Source: Acetobacterium paludosum (lineage in GTDB: Bacteria; Bacillota; Clostridia; Eubacteriales; Eubacteriaceae). Taken from it: a DNA stretch of 64,000 bases. The stretch covers positions 248,001 to 312,000 of the forward strand of contig NZ_RXYA01000001.1 of NCBI RefSeq assembly GCF_008086595.1, written 5' to 3'. Positions 35,681-43,614 of this stretch are shown piece by piece. A program made the position numbers and the translations under genes. The notes under the pieces are model-generated. The model ran no database searches. It was not told the origin of the DNA and worked only from the letters and a program-made list of their open reading frames with translations. Numbering within the stretch: the first letter of the stretch is position 1; each line of letters begins with the position of its first letter.

Positions 35681-37412
35681 AAACAACAACATAATAACAA
35701 CGGAGACCCAACGAGTCGAAAGTCGTTCGAAACAGAAAAGAAGGCCTCAGGCTAAAAAGAACAAAGATAAGCTGAGGTTGATACCATTAGGAGGTCTCGG
35801 TGAAATCGGGAAAAACCTTACGGTGTTCGAATACAAGGATGACATTGTTCTGGTAGACTGTGGCTTGAAGTTCCCGGATGATTCAATGTTTGGCATCGAT
35901 ATTGTCTTACCAGATTTTACTTATATTCTGGAGAATAAAGATAAAGTAAGAGGGGTTTTCATCACCCATGGCCATGAAGATCATATTGGGGGACTTGTTT
36001 ATCTTTTGAAAAAAATAAACATTCCCATTTATGCTACCAAATTCACCATGGGACTGATTGATAAAAAACTCAAGGAACATGGATTGTTAACAAAAACGGA
36101 AAGAATTATTGTCAAACCAAAAGAACGTATTGACGTTGGCGAGTTTAACGTTGAGTTTATTCGGGTTAATCATAGTATTGCAGATGCAGTTGGACTTTGT
36201 ATCAAATGCCCGGCCGCAACGGTTGTTCATACGGGGGATTTTAAAATTGACTATCATCCAATCGGAGGCGAAGTAATCGACTTGCAGCGATTTGCTAAAA
36301 TTGGATCACAAGGAGTCGATCTGCTTATGTCGGATAGTACAAACGTCGAAGGGGCAGGATTTACGCCGTCGGAAAGTACCGTCGGACCAACCCTATACAA
36401 CCTTTTTAGAGGAGCACCCGGAAGAATCATTGTCACTTCATTTGCTTCAAATGTTCATCGAATCCAGCAAATCATCGATGCCGCAGTGGAATATAACCGG
36501 AAGGTTATTATTTGCGGAAGAAGTATGGAAAATGTGACTGAAGTAGCGATGGATCTTGGCTATTTAAATGTTCCACCAAATGTACTGATTGAACTTAAAG
36601 ATATTAAAAAATATAAAGAAAAAGAATTGGCGATCATCACAACGGGAAGCCAGGGAGAACCCATGGCGGCGCTTGGTCGAATGGCATTAGGTGAACATCG
36701 TCACTTAAAGATCCAAAAAGGAGATATGGTTATTATTTCGGCATCTCCGGTACCGGGAAATGAAAAAATGGTTTCAGAAGTTATTAATAAATTGGTCGAG
36801 TTAGGATCAGATGTTGTCTATGGACGCTTTGCTGAAATTCATGTTTCCGGACATGCAAAACAGGAAGAATTAAAACTGATGATTACGTTGGTTAAACCAA
36901 AGCATTTTCTGCCTATTCATGGGGAAAGTCGGATGCTGATGAAACATGCGGAATTAGCTCATAATGTGGGGATGAAAAAAGACAATACGTTTATCGGAGA
37001 AAATGGCAATATTTTTGAAATTGATAAACGCAGTGTTCAGGTTGTGGGAAAAACCCAGGCAGAAGCTATTTTAGTTGATGGTCTTGGGGTTGGAGACATT
37101 GGTAATATTGTCCTTAACGACCGAAAGCGTTTATCAGAAGATGGTCTCTTTATTGTAGTTTGCACCATGCACAAGGGAAAAGCAATTTCAGGACCGGATA
37201 TTATTTCGCGAGGGTTTGTTTATGTAAGAGAATCGGAAGACCTCATTAATGATGCCCGAGAAGAAGTGAAAAAAGCCTTGTTGTCTTGTGAAAATAAGGG
37301 GATTGTCGATTGGAATTCAATAAAAAATGTAATTAGAGAAGCGCTATTCAAGTTTCTTTATGAAAAGACACAAAGAAAGCCAATGATACTCCCCATTCTA
37401 ATGGAAGTATAG
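35673..37412 (+). CDS. rnj: Ribonuclease J
   Basis: The 579-residue metallo-beta-lactamase/beta-CASP nuclease has a basic N terminus and LRLIPLGGLGEIGKN. The zinc motif HGHEDHIGG (about 90-98), HTGDFKIDY, the beta-CASP block SFASNVHRIQQI and a C-terminal domain with VSGHAKQEELKLM and FLPIHGESRML follow. RNase J has 5'-3' exo- and endonuclease activity in mRNA decay. The start is TTG inside the end of the fur gene, behind AAAGGAG. Confidence 0.95.
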   Translation: MTENNNIITTETQRVESRSKQKRRPQAKKNKDKLRLIPLGGLGEIGKNLTVFEYKDDIVLVDCGLKFPDDSMFGIDIVLPDFTYILENKDKVRGVFITHGHEDHIGGLVYLLKKINIPIYATKFTMGLIDKKLKEHGLLTKTERIIVKPKERIDVGEFNVEFIRVNHSIADAVGLCIKCPAATVVHTGDFKIDYHPIGGEVIDLQRFAKIGSQGVDLLMSDSTNVEGAGFTPSESTVGPTLYNLFRGAPGRIIVTSFASNVHRIQQIIDAAVEYNRKVIICGRSMENVTEVAMDLGYLNVPPNVLIELKDIKKYKEKELAIITTGSQGEPMAALGRMALGEHRHLKIQKGDMVIISASPVPGNEKMVSEVINKLVELGSDVVYGRFAEIHVSGHAKQEELKLMITLVKPKHFLPIHGESRMLMKHAELAHNVGMKKDNTFIGENGNIFEIDKRSVQVVGKTQAEAILVDGLGVGDIGNIVLNDRKRLSEDGLFIVVCTMHKGKAISGPDIISRGFVYVRESEDLINDAREEVKKALLSCENKGIVDWNSIKNVIREALFKFLYEKTQRKPMILPILMEV

Positions 37413-37436
37413 ATTTTAAAAAATTAGGAGAGAAGC

Positions 37437-37796
37437 ATGAATGTATATGATGAAGCTAATAATTTAGCAAAAGCACTTAAGGAATCGACTGAGTATAAAA
37501 ATTTCTTAGCGGCTAAAGAGAAACTGGAAAAAGAACCTGAAAAATTTGAAATGACCAAGGATTATATTCGCAAGCAAATGGAAGTTCAGTCCATGCAGAT
37601 GATGGGCCAGGAAATTTCAGAGGAGCAAATCAGCTCTTATAACGCACTGGCAAACACGATTATGGGAATGCCTGAAATCGCAGAATTTTTCCAAACGCAA
37701 ATGTATTTTTCCGTTATTTTCCAGGATATCACGGACATTATTGCCAAAGCCGTTGACTTGGACATGGGACTTTTCGAGTCTGAAGAGGGTTGCTAG
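37437..37796 (+). CDS. YlbF family protein
   Basis: The 119-residue helical protein matches the YlbF/YmcA family (VYDEANNLAKALKESTEYKNFLAAKEKL, MGMPEIAEFFQTQMYFSVIFQDI). In Bacillus YlbF, YmcA and YaaT form a Y-complex that modulates RNase Y-dependent mRNA maturation. Sitting 24 bases after rnj in the same operon, it may likewise modulate RNA decay. A strong terminator follows. Confidence 0.85.
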   Translation: MNVYDEANNLAKALKESTEYKNFLAAKEKLEKEPEKFEMTKDYIRKQMEVQSMQMMGQEISEEQISSYNALANTIMGMPEIAEFFQTQMYFSVIFQDITDIIAKAVDLDMGLFESEEGC

Positions 37797-37830
37797 GCTT
37801 AGATATTTATTTAAATAGAAGTATTTCAAG

Positions 37831-37875
37831 AGAATATAGGTACCCACTTTCAGCAGAGGTCCTATATTCTTTTTT
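37831..37875 (+). terminator. Terminator after ylbF
   Basis: AGAATATAGG pairs perfectly with CCTATATTCT across a 20-base loop, followed by TTTTT. Confidence 0.85.
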
Positions 37876-37910
37876 ATAGTTTTTCAAATTAAATGAAAGG
37901 ATGGTGAATT

Positions 37911-39011
37911 ATGAGAAGGAAAGAGAAAGCCGAATCAAAATTGCCAGGCCAGCCGTCCTCCCCAAAACGAGGAAAATTTATTGCTATTATTCTTTTATTA
38001 TTGATTGTTTTTGCCTCTACCGCGGTGTTTAGCTTCAATTATTTTATGAATGAAATATTAAAACCGGTTGGAGATGGGGATTTAGTCTATGTTCGAATTG
38101 AAGAAGGCGCTGTGATTAGTGAGGTCGCAGATCTTTTAGAAAAAGACCATTTAATTAAGGATGCTCTCGCTTTTGAAGTTCTGGCAAAGAACAAAAATAT
38201 GACGGACCAGATTCAGTCGGGCTATTATGCATTCAGCCCCAGTGAACCCGCTGAGCAAATATTGGAAAGGTTAGTTGCGGGAGACGTTTATGATTCAGCA
38301 GTGACGATTCCCGAAGGGGAAAATATTGAAGAAATCGCGGCGATTTTAGAAAAAAACCATGTTTGCGATGGGGATGCGTTTATAGCGGAAACAAAAAAAG
38401 TGGCAGAGTACCAAAAAAAATATCCGATTTTGAGCAGCATTCCTTTAGAAACCAAGGATGGCGTAAGTCGAACGCTGGAAGGCTATCTTTTCCCTGATAC
38501 CTACAGCTTTACCCCTGAATCCGATCCATCAGCTGTGGTTGACGCAATGCTGGATCGTTTCGTAGAGGTCTATGATCAAGATTATTTAAACCGAACGACA
38601 GAAATGGGGAAAACCGTTGATCAGATCGTCATCATGTCATCGATTGTAGAATTGGAAACAAAGTATGTTGAAGATAAGGCTAACGTAGCCAGTGTCTTTT
38701 ATAATCGCATCGCGGCCAATATGCCGCTGCAATCAGATATTACCGTTGATTATGCCCGGGGCGAAAAGACGGCGGTGTTGACGACGGAAGAAACCCAGTT
38801 TGCATCGCCATACAATACTTATATTAATTTGGGATTGCCGTTTGGGCCCATCTGTTCTTTCGGAAAAACCTCTCTGGAAGCGGCATTATATCCGGCGACG
38901 ACAAAGTATTTATATTTTGTAGCAGATATGACATCTGGTAAAATTTATTTTAATGAAACCTATGAAGAACATTTAGCCGATGTGGAAACATATCTAGGCG
39001 GAACAAACTAA
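37911..39011 (+). CDS. mltG: Endolytic transglycosylase MltG
   Basis: The 366-residue membrane-anchored lytic transglycosylase (YceG) has a basic N terminus and one membrane helix (about 24-45). A LysM-like segment with EEGAVISEVADLLEKDHLI precedes the YceG domain with EGYLFPDTYSF, SIVELETKYVEDKANVASVFYNRI (catalytic Glu) and LQSDITVDYARG. It cuts nascent glycan strands and limits their length. It heads a short run with the O-methyltransferase and U32 genes. Confidence 0.93.
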   Translation: MRRKEKAESKLPGQPSSPKRGKFIAIILLLLIVFASTAVFSFNYFMNEILKPVGDGDLVYVRIEEGAVISEVADLLEKDHLIKDALAFEVLAKNKNMTDQIQSGYYAFSPSEPAEQILERLVAGDVYDSAVTIPEGENIEEIAAILEKNHVCDGDAFIAETKKVAEYQKKYPILSSIPLETKDGVSRTLEGYLFPDTYSFTPESDPSAVVDAMLDRFVEVYDQDYLNRTTEMGKTVDQIVIMSSIVELETKYVEDKANVASVFYNRIAANMPLQSDITVDYARGEKTAVLTTEETQFASPYNTYINLGLPFGPICSFGKTSLEAALYPATTKYLYFVADMTSGKIYFNETYEEHLADVETYLGGTN

Positions 39012-39032
39012 AAAAAGAATGAAGGCATTAAA

Positions 39033-39707
39033 TTGAGTGAAATTGTTCAAGATTACATTGAAGACTACATCAGAGGTTTGATCCCTCTAGGCAGTCCAGA
39101 AATAGAAGATTTTAGAATACGGGCAGAAAATGAAGAAATCCCCATTATTCATAAAGAAGTGCAAAAACATATTGAAATGTTGATTCATGCCAATAAGATA
39201 CAATCAGTTTTGGAAGTCGGCACAGCGGTTGGTTACTCATCCTCCATTTTTGCTCTGGCGATGGGACCTCAGGGGCAGGTAGATACCATTGAACGCAGTC
39301 TGAAAATGATCGTTCAGGCGGATGAAAACATCAGCGCATTGGGGCTAAAAAAGCAGATTAATATTTTGATTGGCGATGCCCAGGAAAAAGTGGAAGAATT
39401 AACAAAAACTTATGATATGATTTTTTTAGATGGTGCAAAAGGTCATTATATTCATCTCCTCGATCATTGCCTGCGATGCTTAAAACCAGGAGGAATGCTG
39501 GTTTCAGATAATGTATTGTTTAAGGGAATGATTGCTTCAGATGATCTGGTGGTGCGTCGGAAAATAACCATCGTCAAACGGATGCGAAAATATTTAGAAG
39601 TCATATCCAATCATCCGCAGCTGATCACCAGTGTTTTACCTCTTGGGGATGGACTGGCTGTTAGCTGGAAGAAAGATGAGCTTGATGTGAATGGAGAAAA
39701 CCCATGA
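39033..39707 (+). CDS. SAM-dependent O-methyltransferase (YrrM type)
   Basis: The 224-residue class I methyltransferase of the catechol-O-methyltransferase-like group has VLEVGTAVGYSSSIFALAM (SAM loop), YDMIFLDGAKGHYIHLLDHCLRCLKPGGMLVSDNVLFKG and a helical N terminus. The TTG start lies behind GAAGG. mltG-yrrM-U32 peptidase is a conserved Firmicute arrangement, but the substrate is unknown. It overlaps the next gene by four bases. Confidence 0.9.
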   Translation: MSEIVQDYIEDYIRGLIPLGSPEIEDFRIRAENEEIPIIHKEVQKHIEMLIHANKIQSVLEVGTAVGYSSSIFALAMGPQGQVDTIERSLKMIVQADENISALGLKKQINILIGDAQEKVEELTKTYDMIFLDGAKGHYIHLLDHCLRCLKPGGMLVSDNVLFKGMIASDDLVVRRKITIVKRMRKYLEVISNHPQLITSVLPLGDGLAVSWKKDELDVNGENP

Positions 39708-40930
39708 AAAAACCGGAACTTTTAGCACCAGCAGGAAATTTTGAAAAGCTGAAATATGCTCTTCATTATGGTGCGGATGCGGTGTATTGCGCAGGAAAAA
39801 AATTTGGCTTGCGGGCTAAGGCTGATAATTTCGATGATCTTGCCCTAAAGGAAGCCGCTGAGTACGTCCATAGCCGGGGGAAAAAAATATTTGTAACCCT
39901 CAACATCATTCCGCAGAATGAAGATCTTGAGGGGCTGCCGGAATATGCCAGAAAGCTCTCAGCGCTGTCAATAGACGAAGTGATTGTTGCCGATCCCGGT
40001 GTATTTTCAATTATTCAAGAGGTCGCACCGGAGTTGAAAATATCAATGAGCACCCAGGCGAACAACACGAACTGGCGAAGTGTGGCATTCTGGCAGGCCC
40101 AGGGTGCCAAGCGAGTGGTTTTAGCCAGGGAGCTGGGAATAAATGAAATAAAGGAAATTCGGGAAAAAGTCGACCCGGAGATGGAAATAGAAACATTTGT
40201 TCATGGCGCCATGTGTATATCGTACTCCGGTCGCTGTCTGCTCAGCCATTACATGACAGGCCGGAACTCAAACAAAGGGGATTGCGCTCAGCCTTGCCGA
40301 TGGAAATATAAATTGATTGAAGAAACAAGGCCAAATGAAGAGTTTGGCATTGAAGAAGACGAAAGCGGCTCTTTTATTTTCAATTCAAAAGATTTGTGCC
40401 TAATCAATGAGATCCCGCAGTTAATAGCCGCGGGCGTGGATTGCTTTAAAATAGAGGGGCGAATGAAAAGCCTTTATTATGTGGCGACGGTGGTATCCGC
40501 CTATCGCAGTGCAATTGATTTTTATTATGATCATCCGAAAGCAACGAAACCCGATAAAGATTATTATGAAGAACTGACAAAAGTGAGCCATCGCAATTAT
40601 ACAACCGGATTTTTTTACGGAAAAACAACCGCTGAGGATCAGAACTACGGTACCAGCAGTTATACCAGAAATTACGATTTTGTTGGTTTGGTATTGGAAT
40701 ATGATGAAAAAACAGGAATGGCTCTGATTGAACAGCGCAACAAGATTTCTCAGGGAGATGAGATTGAAGTCATGATTCCGGGAAAAGGATATTTTAAACA
40801 AAAGGCCGATCTGATGGTGGATCAGTCTGGTGAAGCTATTGATTCAACGCCGCATGCTAAAATGGTTTATCGCCTGAAAATGGATAAACCGGTAAGCCCG
40901 ATGGATATCTTAAGAAAAAAAGAACTTTGA
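39704..40930 (+). CDS. Peptidase U32 family protein
   Basis: The 408-residue U32 protein begins MKKPELLAPAGNFEKLKYALHYGADAVYCAGKKFGLRA. It has the signature FVHGAMCISYSGRCLLSHYMTGRNSNKGDCAQPCRW with its clustered cysteines, followed by DCFKIEGRMKSLYYVATVV. Relatives include YrrN/YrrO/YegQ and the tRNA hydroxylases TrhP/RlhA, so RNA modification is as likely as proteolysis. It closes the mltG run. Confidence 0.9.
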   Translation: MKKPELLAPAGNFEKLKYALHYGADAVYCAGKKFGLRAKADNFDDLALKEAAEYVHSRGKKIFVTLNIIPQNEDLEGLPEYARKLSALSIDEVIVADPGVFSIIQEVAPELKISMSTQANNTNWRSVAFWQAQGAKRVVLARELGINEIKEIREKVDPEMEIETFVHGAMCISYSGRCLLSHYMTGRNSNKGDCAQPCRWKYKLIEETRPNEEFGIEEDESGSFIFNSKDLCLINEIPQLIAAGVDCFKIEGRMKSLYYVATVVSAYRSAIDFYYDHPKATKPDKDYYEELTKVSHRNYTTGFFYGKTTAEDQNYGTSSYTRNYDFVGLVLEYDEKTGMALIEQRNKISQGDEIEVMIPGKGYFKQKADLMVDQSGEAIDSTPHAKMVYRLKMDKPVSPMDILRKKEL

Positions 40931-40944
40931 TTCTGACAAATTTT

Positions 40945-40984
40945 AAACCGCTGCATGTTCTTCTTGAAGATATGGGCGGTTTTT
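40945..40984 (+). terminator. Terminator after peptidase U32
   Basis: AAACCGC pairs with GCGGTTT, with further CAT/ATG pairing inside, followed by TTTT. Confidence 0.65.
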
Positions 40985-41014
40985 AATTTTGAAAGCTATT
41001 TAATAGGACTGAGA

Positions 41015-41043
41015 TTGACGACAGACAAAGCTTGTCTTATACT
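41015..41043 (+). promoter_or_regulatory. deoD promoter with a palindrome in the spacer
   Basis: TTGACG (41015-41020), 17 bases and TATACT (41038-41043). The spacer contains the inverted repeat AGACAA-AGC-TTGTCT (41023-41037), ending exactly at the -10 box; a repressor bound there would block the promoter. Confidence 0.7.
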
Positions 41044-41075
41044 GAAACAATTAAAAAAGTTATCGGAGGAGAATC

Positions 41076-41813
41076 ATGGCAACAACACATAATGAAGCAA
41101 AAATTGGCGATATTGCAAAAACGGTTTTAATGCCCGGAGATCCCTTGAGGGCAAAATATATTGCCGAAACGTTTTTAGATCATTCATTTCAGTTTAACAC
41201 GGTGCGAAATATGTTTGGATACACCGGATTTTATCAGGGCCAGAAAATCAGTGTAATGGGCTCCGGGATGGGGATGCCATCTATCGGTATCTATTCCTAT
41301 GAGCTTTTTCACTACTATGATGTTGACAGGATTATTCGCATTGGAAGCGCCGGTTCCTATATTAAAGATCTAAATGTCTATGATTTGGTGCTGGCCGAAA
41401 GTGCCTGGAGTCAATCCACCTATGCAAAGGTACAAAACGGATGCGAGGCATCCGTTTTGTATTCGGATAAAGAACTGAATGCAGCGGTTGAAGAGGCGGC
41501 TGAAAACCGGGGATATGCTCTGAATAAAGGTCGAATTTATTCTTCAGATGTTTTTTATTGTGCACCGGAAATGGAGGTTCCCCAAGCAATTTATGCTGAA
41601 CGGACCTGTATTTGTGTGGAAATGGAGAGTTTTGCGCTTTTCCATAATGCCAATTTCACCGGCAAAAAGGCCACGAGTCTGCTAACCATCAGTGACAATC
41701 TCATTACCCATGAGGAAACCAGTCCAAAGGAGCGGGAAAAATCATTTACGCGAATGATGGCGATTGGTTTAGATGCCGCAAGTGCTTGTGAAGTTGAAAA
41801 CGGAAGCGTATAA
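41076..41813 (+). CDS. deoD: Purine-nucleoside phosphorylase, DeoD type
   Basis: The 245-residue hexameric phosphorylase splits purine (deoxy)nucleosides to base and (deoxy)ribose 1-phosphate. The protein begins MATTHNEAKIGDIAKTVLMPGDPLRAKYIAE, with RNMFGYTGFYQGQKISVMGSGMGMPS, RIGSAGSYI and VEMESFALF, all diagnostic of DeoD. TATCGGAGGAG precedes the ATG. The next gene is a deoxyribosyltransferase-like protein, so the pair may salvage nucleosides. Confidence 0.95.
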   Translation: MATTHNEAKIGDIAKTVLMPGDPLRAKYIAETFLDHSFQFNTVRNMFGYTGFYQGQKISVMGSGMGMPSIGIYSYELFHYYDVDRIIRIGSAGSYIKDLNVYDLVLAESAWSQSTYAKVQNGCEASVLYSDKELNAAVEEAAENRGYALNKGRIYSSDVFYCAPEMEVPQAIYAERTCICVEMESFALFHNANFTGKKATSLLTISDNLITHEETSPKEREKSFTRMMAIGLDAASACEVENGSV

Positions 41814-41852
41814 TTGAATTATTATTAGAAAAATTTATTAATTGGAGGAAGT

Positions 41853-42254
41853 ATGAGAATATATATAGCCGCTTCATGGAAACATCAGCATGCTGTTGAA
41901 ATGTTAACTGACCTGTTAGAAAGTCGGGGACACACGATTTTATCCTGGCTCCGGGAAGGACGGCCGGAAGAAGCTTTTTTATCTCAAAAGGAGCTTGTTC
42001 ACTTTATTGAGTCTGCTGAGGGAGAACGCGTTTTTGAATTCTGCATTTCGTCAGTGACCAGTGCGGATTTAATCATTTATCTGGGGGCATCAGGATGCGA
42101 TGCCTGGGCCGAAGTCGGAACAGCTTACGGAAGCAAAATTCCGATTCTGGGACTCATGGCAAAATCTGAACAGGTGGGTATTATGCGTCACATGATCAAA
42201 AATTGGTACGGTTCCATTTCTGACTTATTAGAAGCCGTGGATGCCATTAAATAA
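41853..42254 (+). CDS. Nucleoside 2-deoxyribosyltransferase-like protein
   Basis: The 133-residue protein starts MRIYIAASWKHQHAVEMLTDLLESRGHTILSW and has SADLIIYLGASGCDAWAEVGTAYGSKIPILGL. This is the Rossmann-like fold of nucleoside 2-deoxyribosyltransferases and related N-glycosidases, with candidate catalytic acids in the AWAEVG helix. Adjacent to deoD it could act in nucleoside or modified-nucleotide metabolism; catalytic activity is not assured. A terminator hairpin follows. Confidence 0.7.
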   Translation: MRIYIAASWKHQHAVEMLTDLLESRGHTILSWLREGRPEEAFLSQKELVHFIESAEGERVFEFCISSVTSADLIIYLGASGCDAWAEVGTAYGSKIPILGLMAKSEQVGIMRHMIKNWYGSISDLLEAVDAIK

Positions 42255-42298
42255 AAGAATCCATAATATCGCGTGATCAATCGTAAAAGATAATCTGA

Positions 42299-42325
42299 AG
42301 CTTCGGCATTTGCCGGAGCTTTTTC
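42299..42325 (+). terminator. Terminator before sbcD
   Basis: AGCTTCGGC pairs with GCCGGAGCT around ATTT, followed by TTTT. Confidence 0.75.
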
Positions 42326-42393
42326 AGATCTATACAAGCTAATTATTCTGTGGGATAATGATAAAAAAAGGAACAATAAATAGGGAGCAGCTT

Positions 42394-43614
42394 ATGAAAA
42401 TATTGCATACCGCCGATTGGCATCTGGGAAAAAATATAGAAGGGCATAGTCGGATGGATGAGCAGCAATGCTTTCTTAATGACTTCGTGGAAATTGTCGA
42501 AAAAGAGAACATTGATTTGATCATCCTGGCCGGAGATGTATATGACAGCTATAACCCGCCGGCACGGGCTGAGCAGATGTTTTACGAGACGCTTAAGCGC
42601 CTGTCAAAAAATGGCGAAAGAATGACGGTTGTCATCGCCGGGAATCATGATAATCCCCAACGGCTTGAAGCGCCTGGTCCGCTGGCCAGAGATCACGGGA
42701 TTTTGATGGCAGGACTCCCCAAAACCATCATTGAAAAAGGTGCCTATGGAAAACACCGGGTGGTTGATTCCGGGGAAGGTTTTGTTGAAATTGAAATAAA
42801 CGGAGAAAAAGCGGTTGTTTTATTATTGCCTTATCCCAGTGAAAAACGGCTTAACGAAGTTCTCTATGATGTGGCTTCTGATGATGAAGCGAATAAAAAG
42901 TCATATGGTGATCGGATTTTTTCATATTTCAATCAGCTTCAAACCCATTTTAGAAAAGATACGATCAATTTGGTTGTTTCGCATATTTTTGCAATGAACA
43001 GCGTGGAAAGCGGCTCGGAACGAAGCATTCAGCTGGGGGGCACTTATATCGTGGATGGAAATTGCTTCCCTGAAAATACCCATTATATCGCATTGGGACA
43101 CATCCATAAACCCCAGGCGGTTCCTGGCACCGGGAAACGCGGGTACTACGCCGGTTCGCCCCTCCACTTCAATCGCCGGGAGATTGCCTATGGAAAAAAA
43201 TGCATGGTGGTAGAGCTTGAAGTTGAAAATGAAATCACCATCAAGAATGAGATTAGGGAGATCAATTTAAAAGTATATAAACCCATCGAAGTATGGCAAT
43301 GTCAAAGCATCGAAGCAGCGATAAAAAAATGCTGTGAAAATGGGGAGCGATCCTGTTGGGTCTATCTGGAGATTGAAACCGACCGATACATTCGCGAGGA
43401 TGAGATAAAAAAGATGAAAGAATACAAGGCTGATATTCTGGAAGTCATTCCAAAGCTGACCACCATTTTTACCGAAGCGCGATTGGAAAAATTAACGGAT
43501 CAGTCCTTCGGCGATGTGTTTAAAGAATTCTATCGCAGGGAACGGGGCGCTGAAGCGGATGAAGAGGTCTTGGACCTGGTGCTGTCACTATTTGAAGAGG
43601 AGGAAAACCGATGA
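42394..43614 (+). CDS. sbcD: SbcCD nuclease subunit D
   Basis: The 406-residue Mre11-like nuclease has HTADWHLGK at the N terminus, LAGDVYDSYNPP, GNHDNPQRL and the later metal-binding histidines in VVSHIFAMNS and ALGHIHKPQ. With SbcC it cleaves hairpins and protein-blocked DNA ends. I place the start at ATG 42394 behind AGGGAG; the in-frame ATG 36 bases upstream adds unrelated residues. It overlaps sbcC by four bases. Confidence 0.94.
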   Translation: MKILHTADWHLGKNIEGHSRMDEQQCFLNDFVEIVEKENIDLIILAGDVYDSYNPPARAEQMFYETLKRLSKNGERMTVVIAGNHDNPQRLEAPGPLARDHGILMAGLPKTIIEKGAYGKHRVVDSGEGFVEIEINGEKAVVLLLPYPSEKRLNEVLYDVASDDEANKKSYGDRIFSYFNQLQTHFRKDTINLVVSHIFAMNSVESGSERSIQLGGTYIVDGNCFPENTHYIALGHIHKPQAVPGTGKRGYYAGSPLHFNRREIAYGKKCMVVELEVENEITIKNEIREINLKVYKPIEVWQCQSIEAAIKKCCENGERSCWVYLEIETDRYIREDEIKKMKEYKADILEVIPKLTTIFTEARLEKLTDQSFGDVFKEFYRRERGAEADEEVLDLVLSLFEEEENR

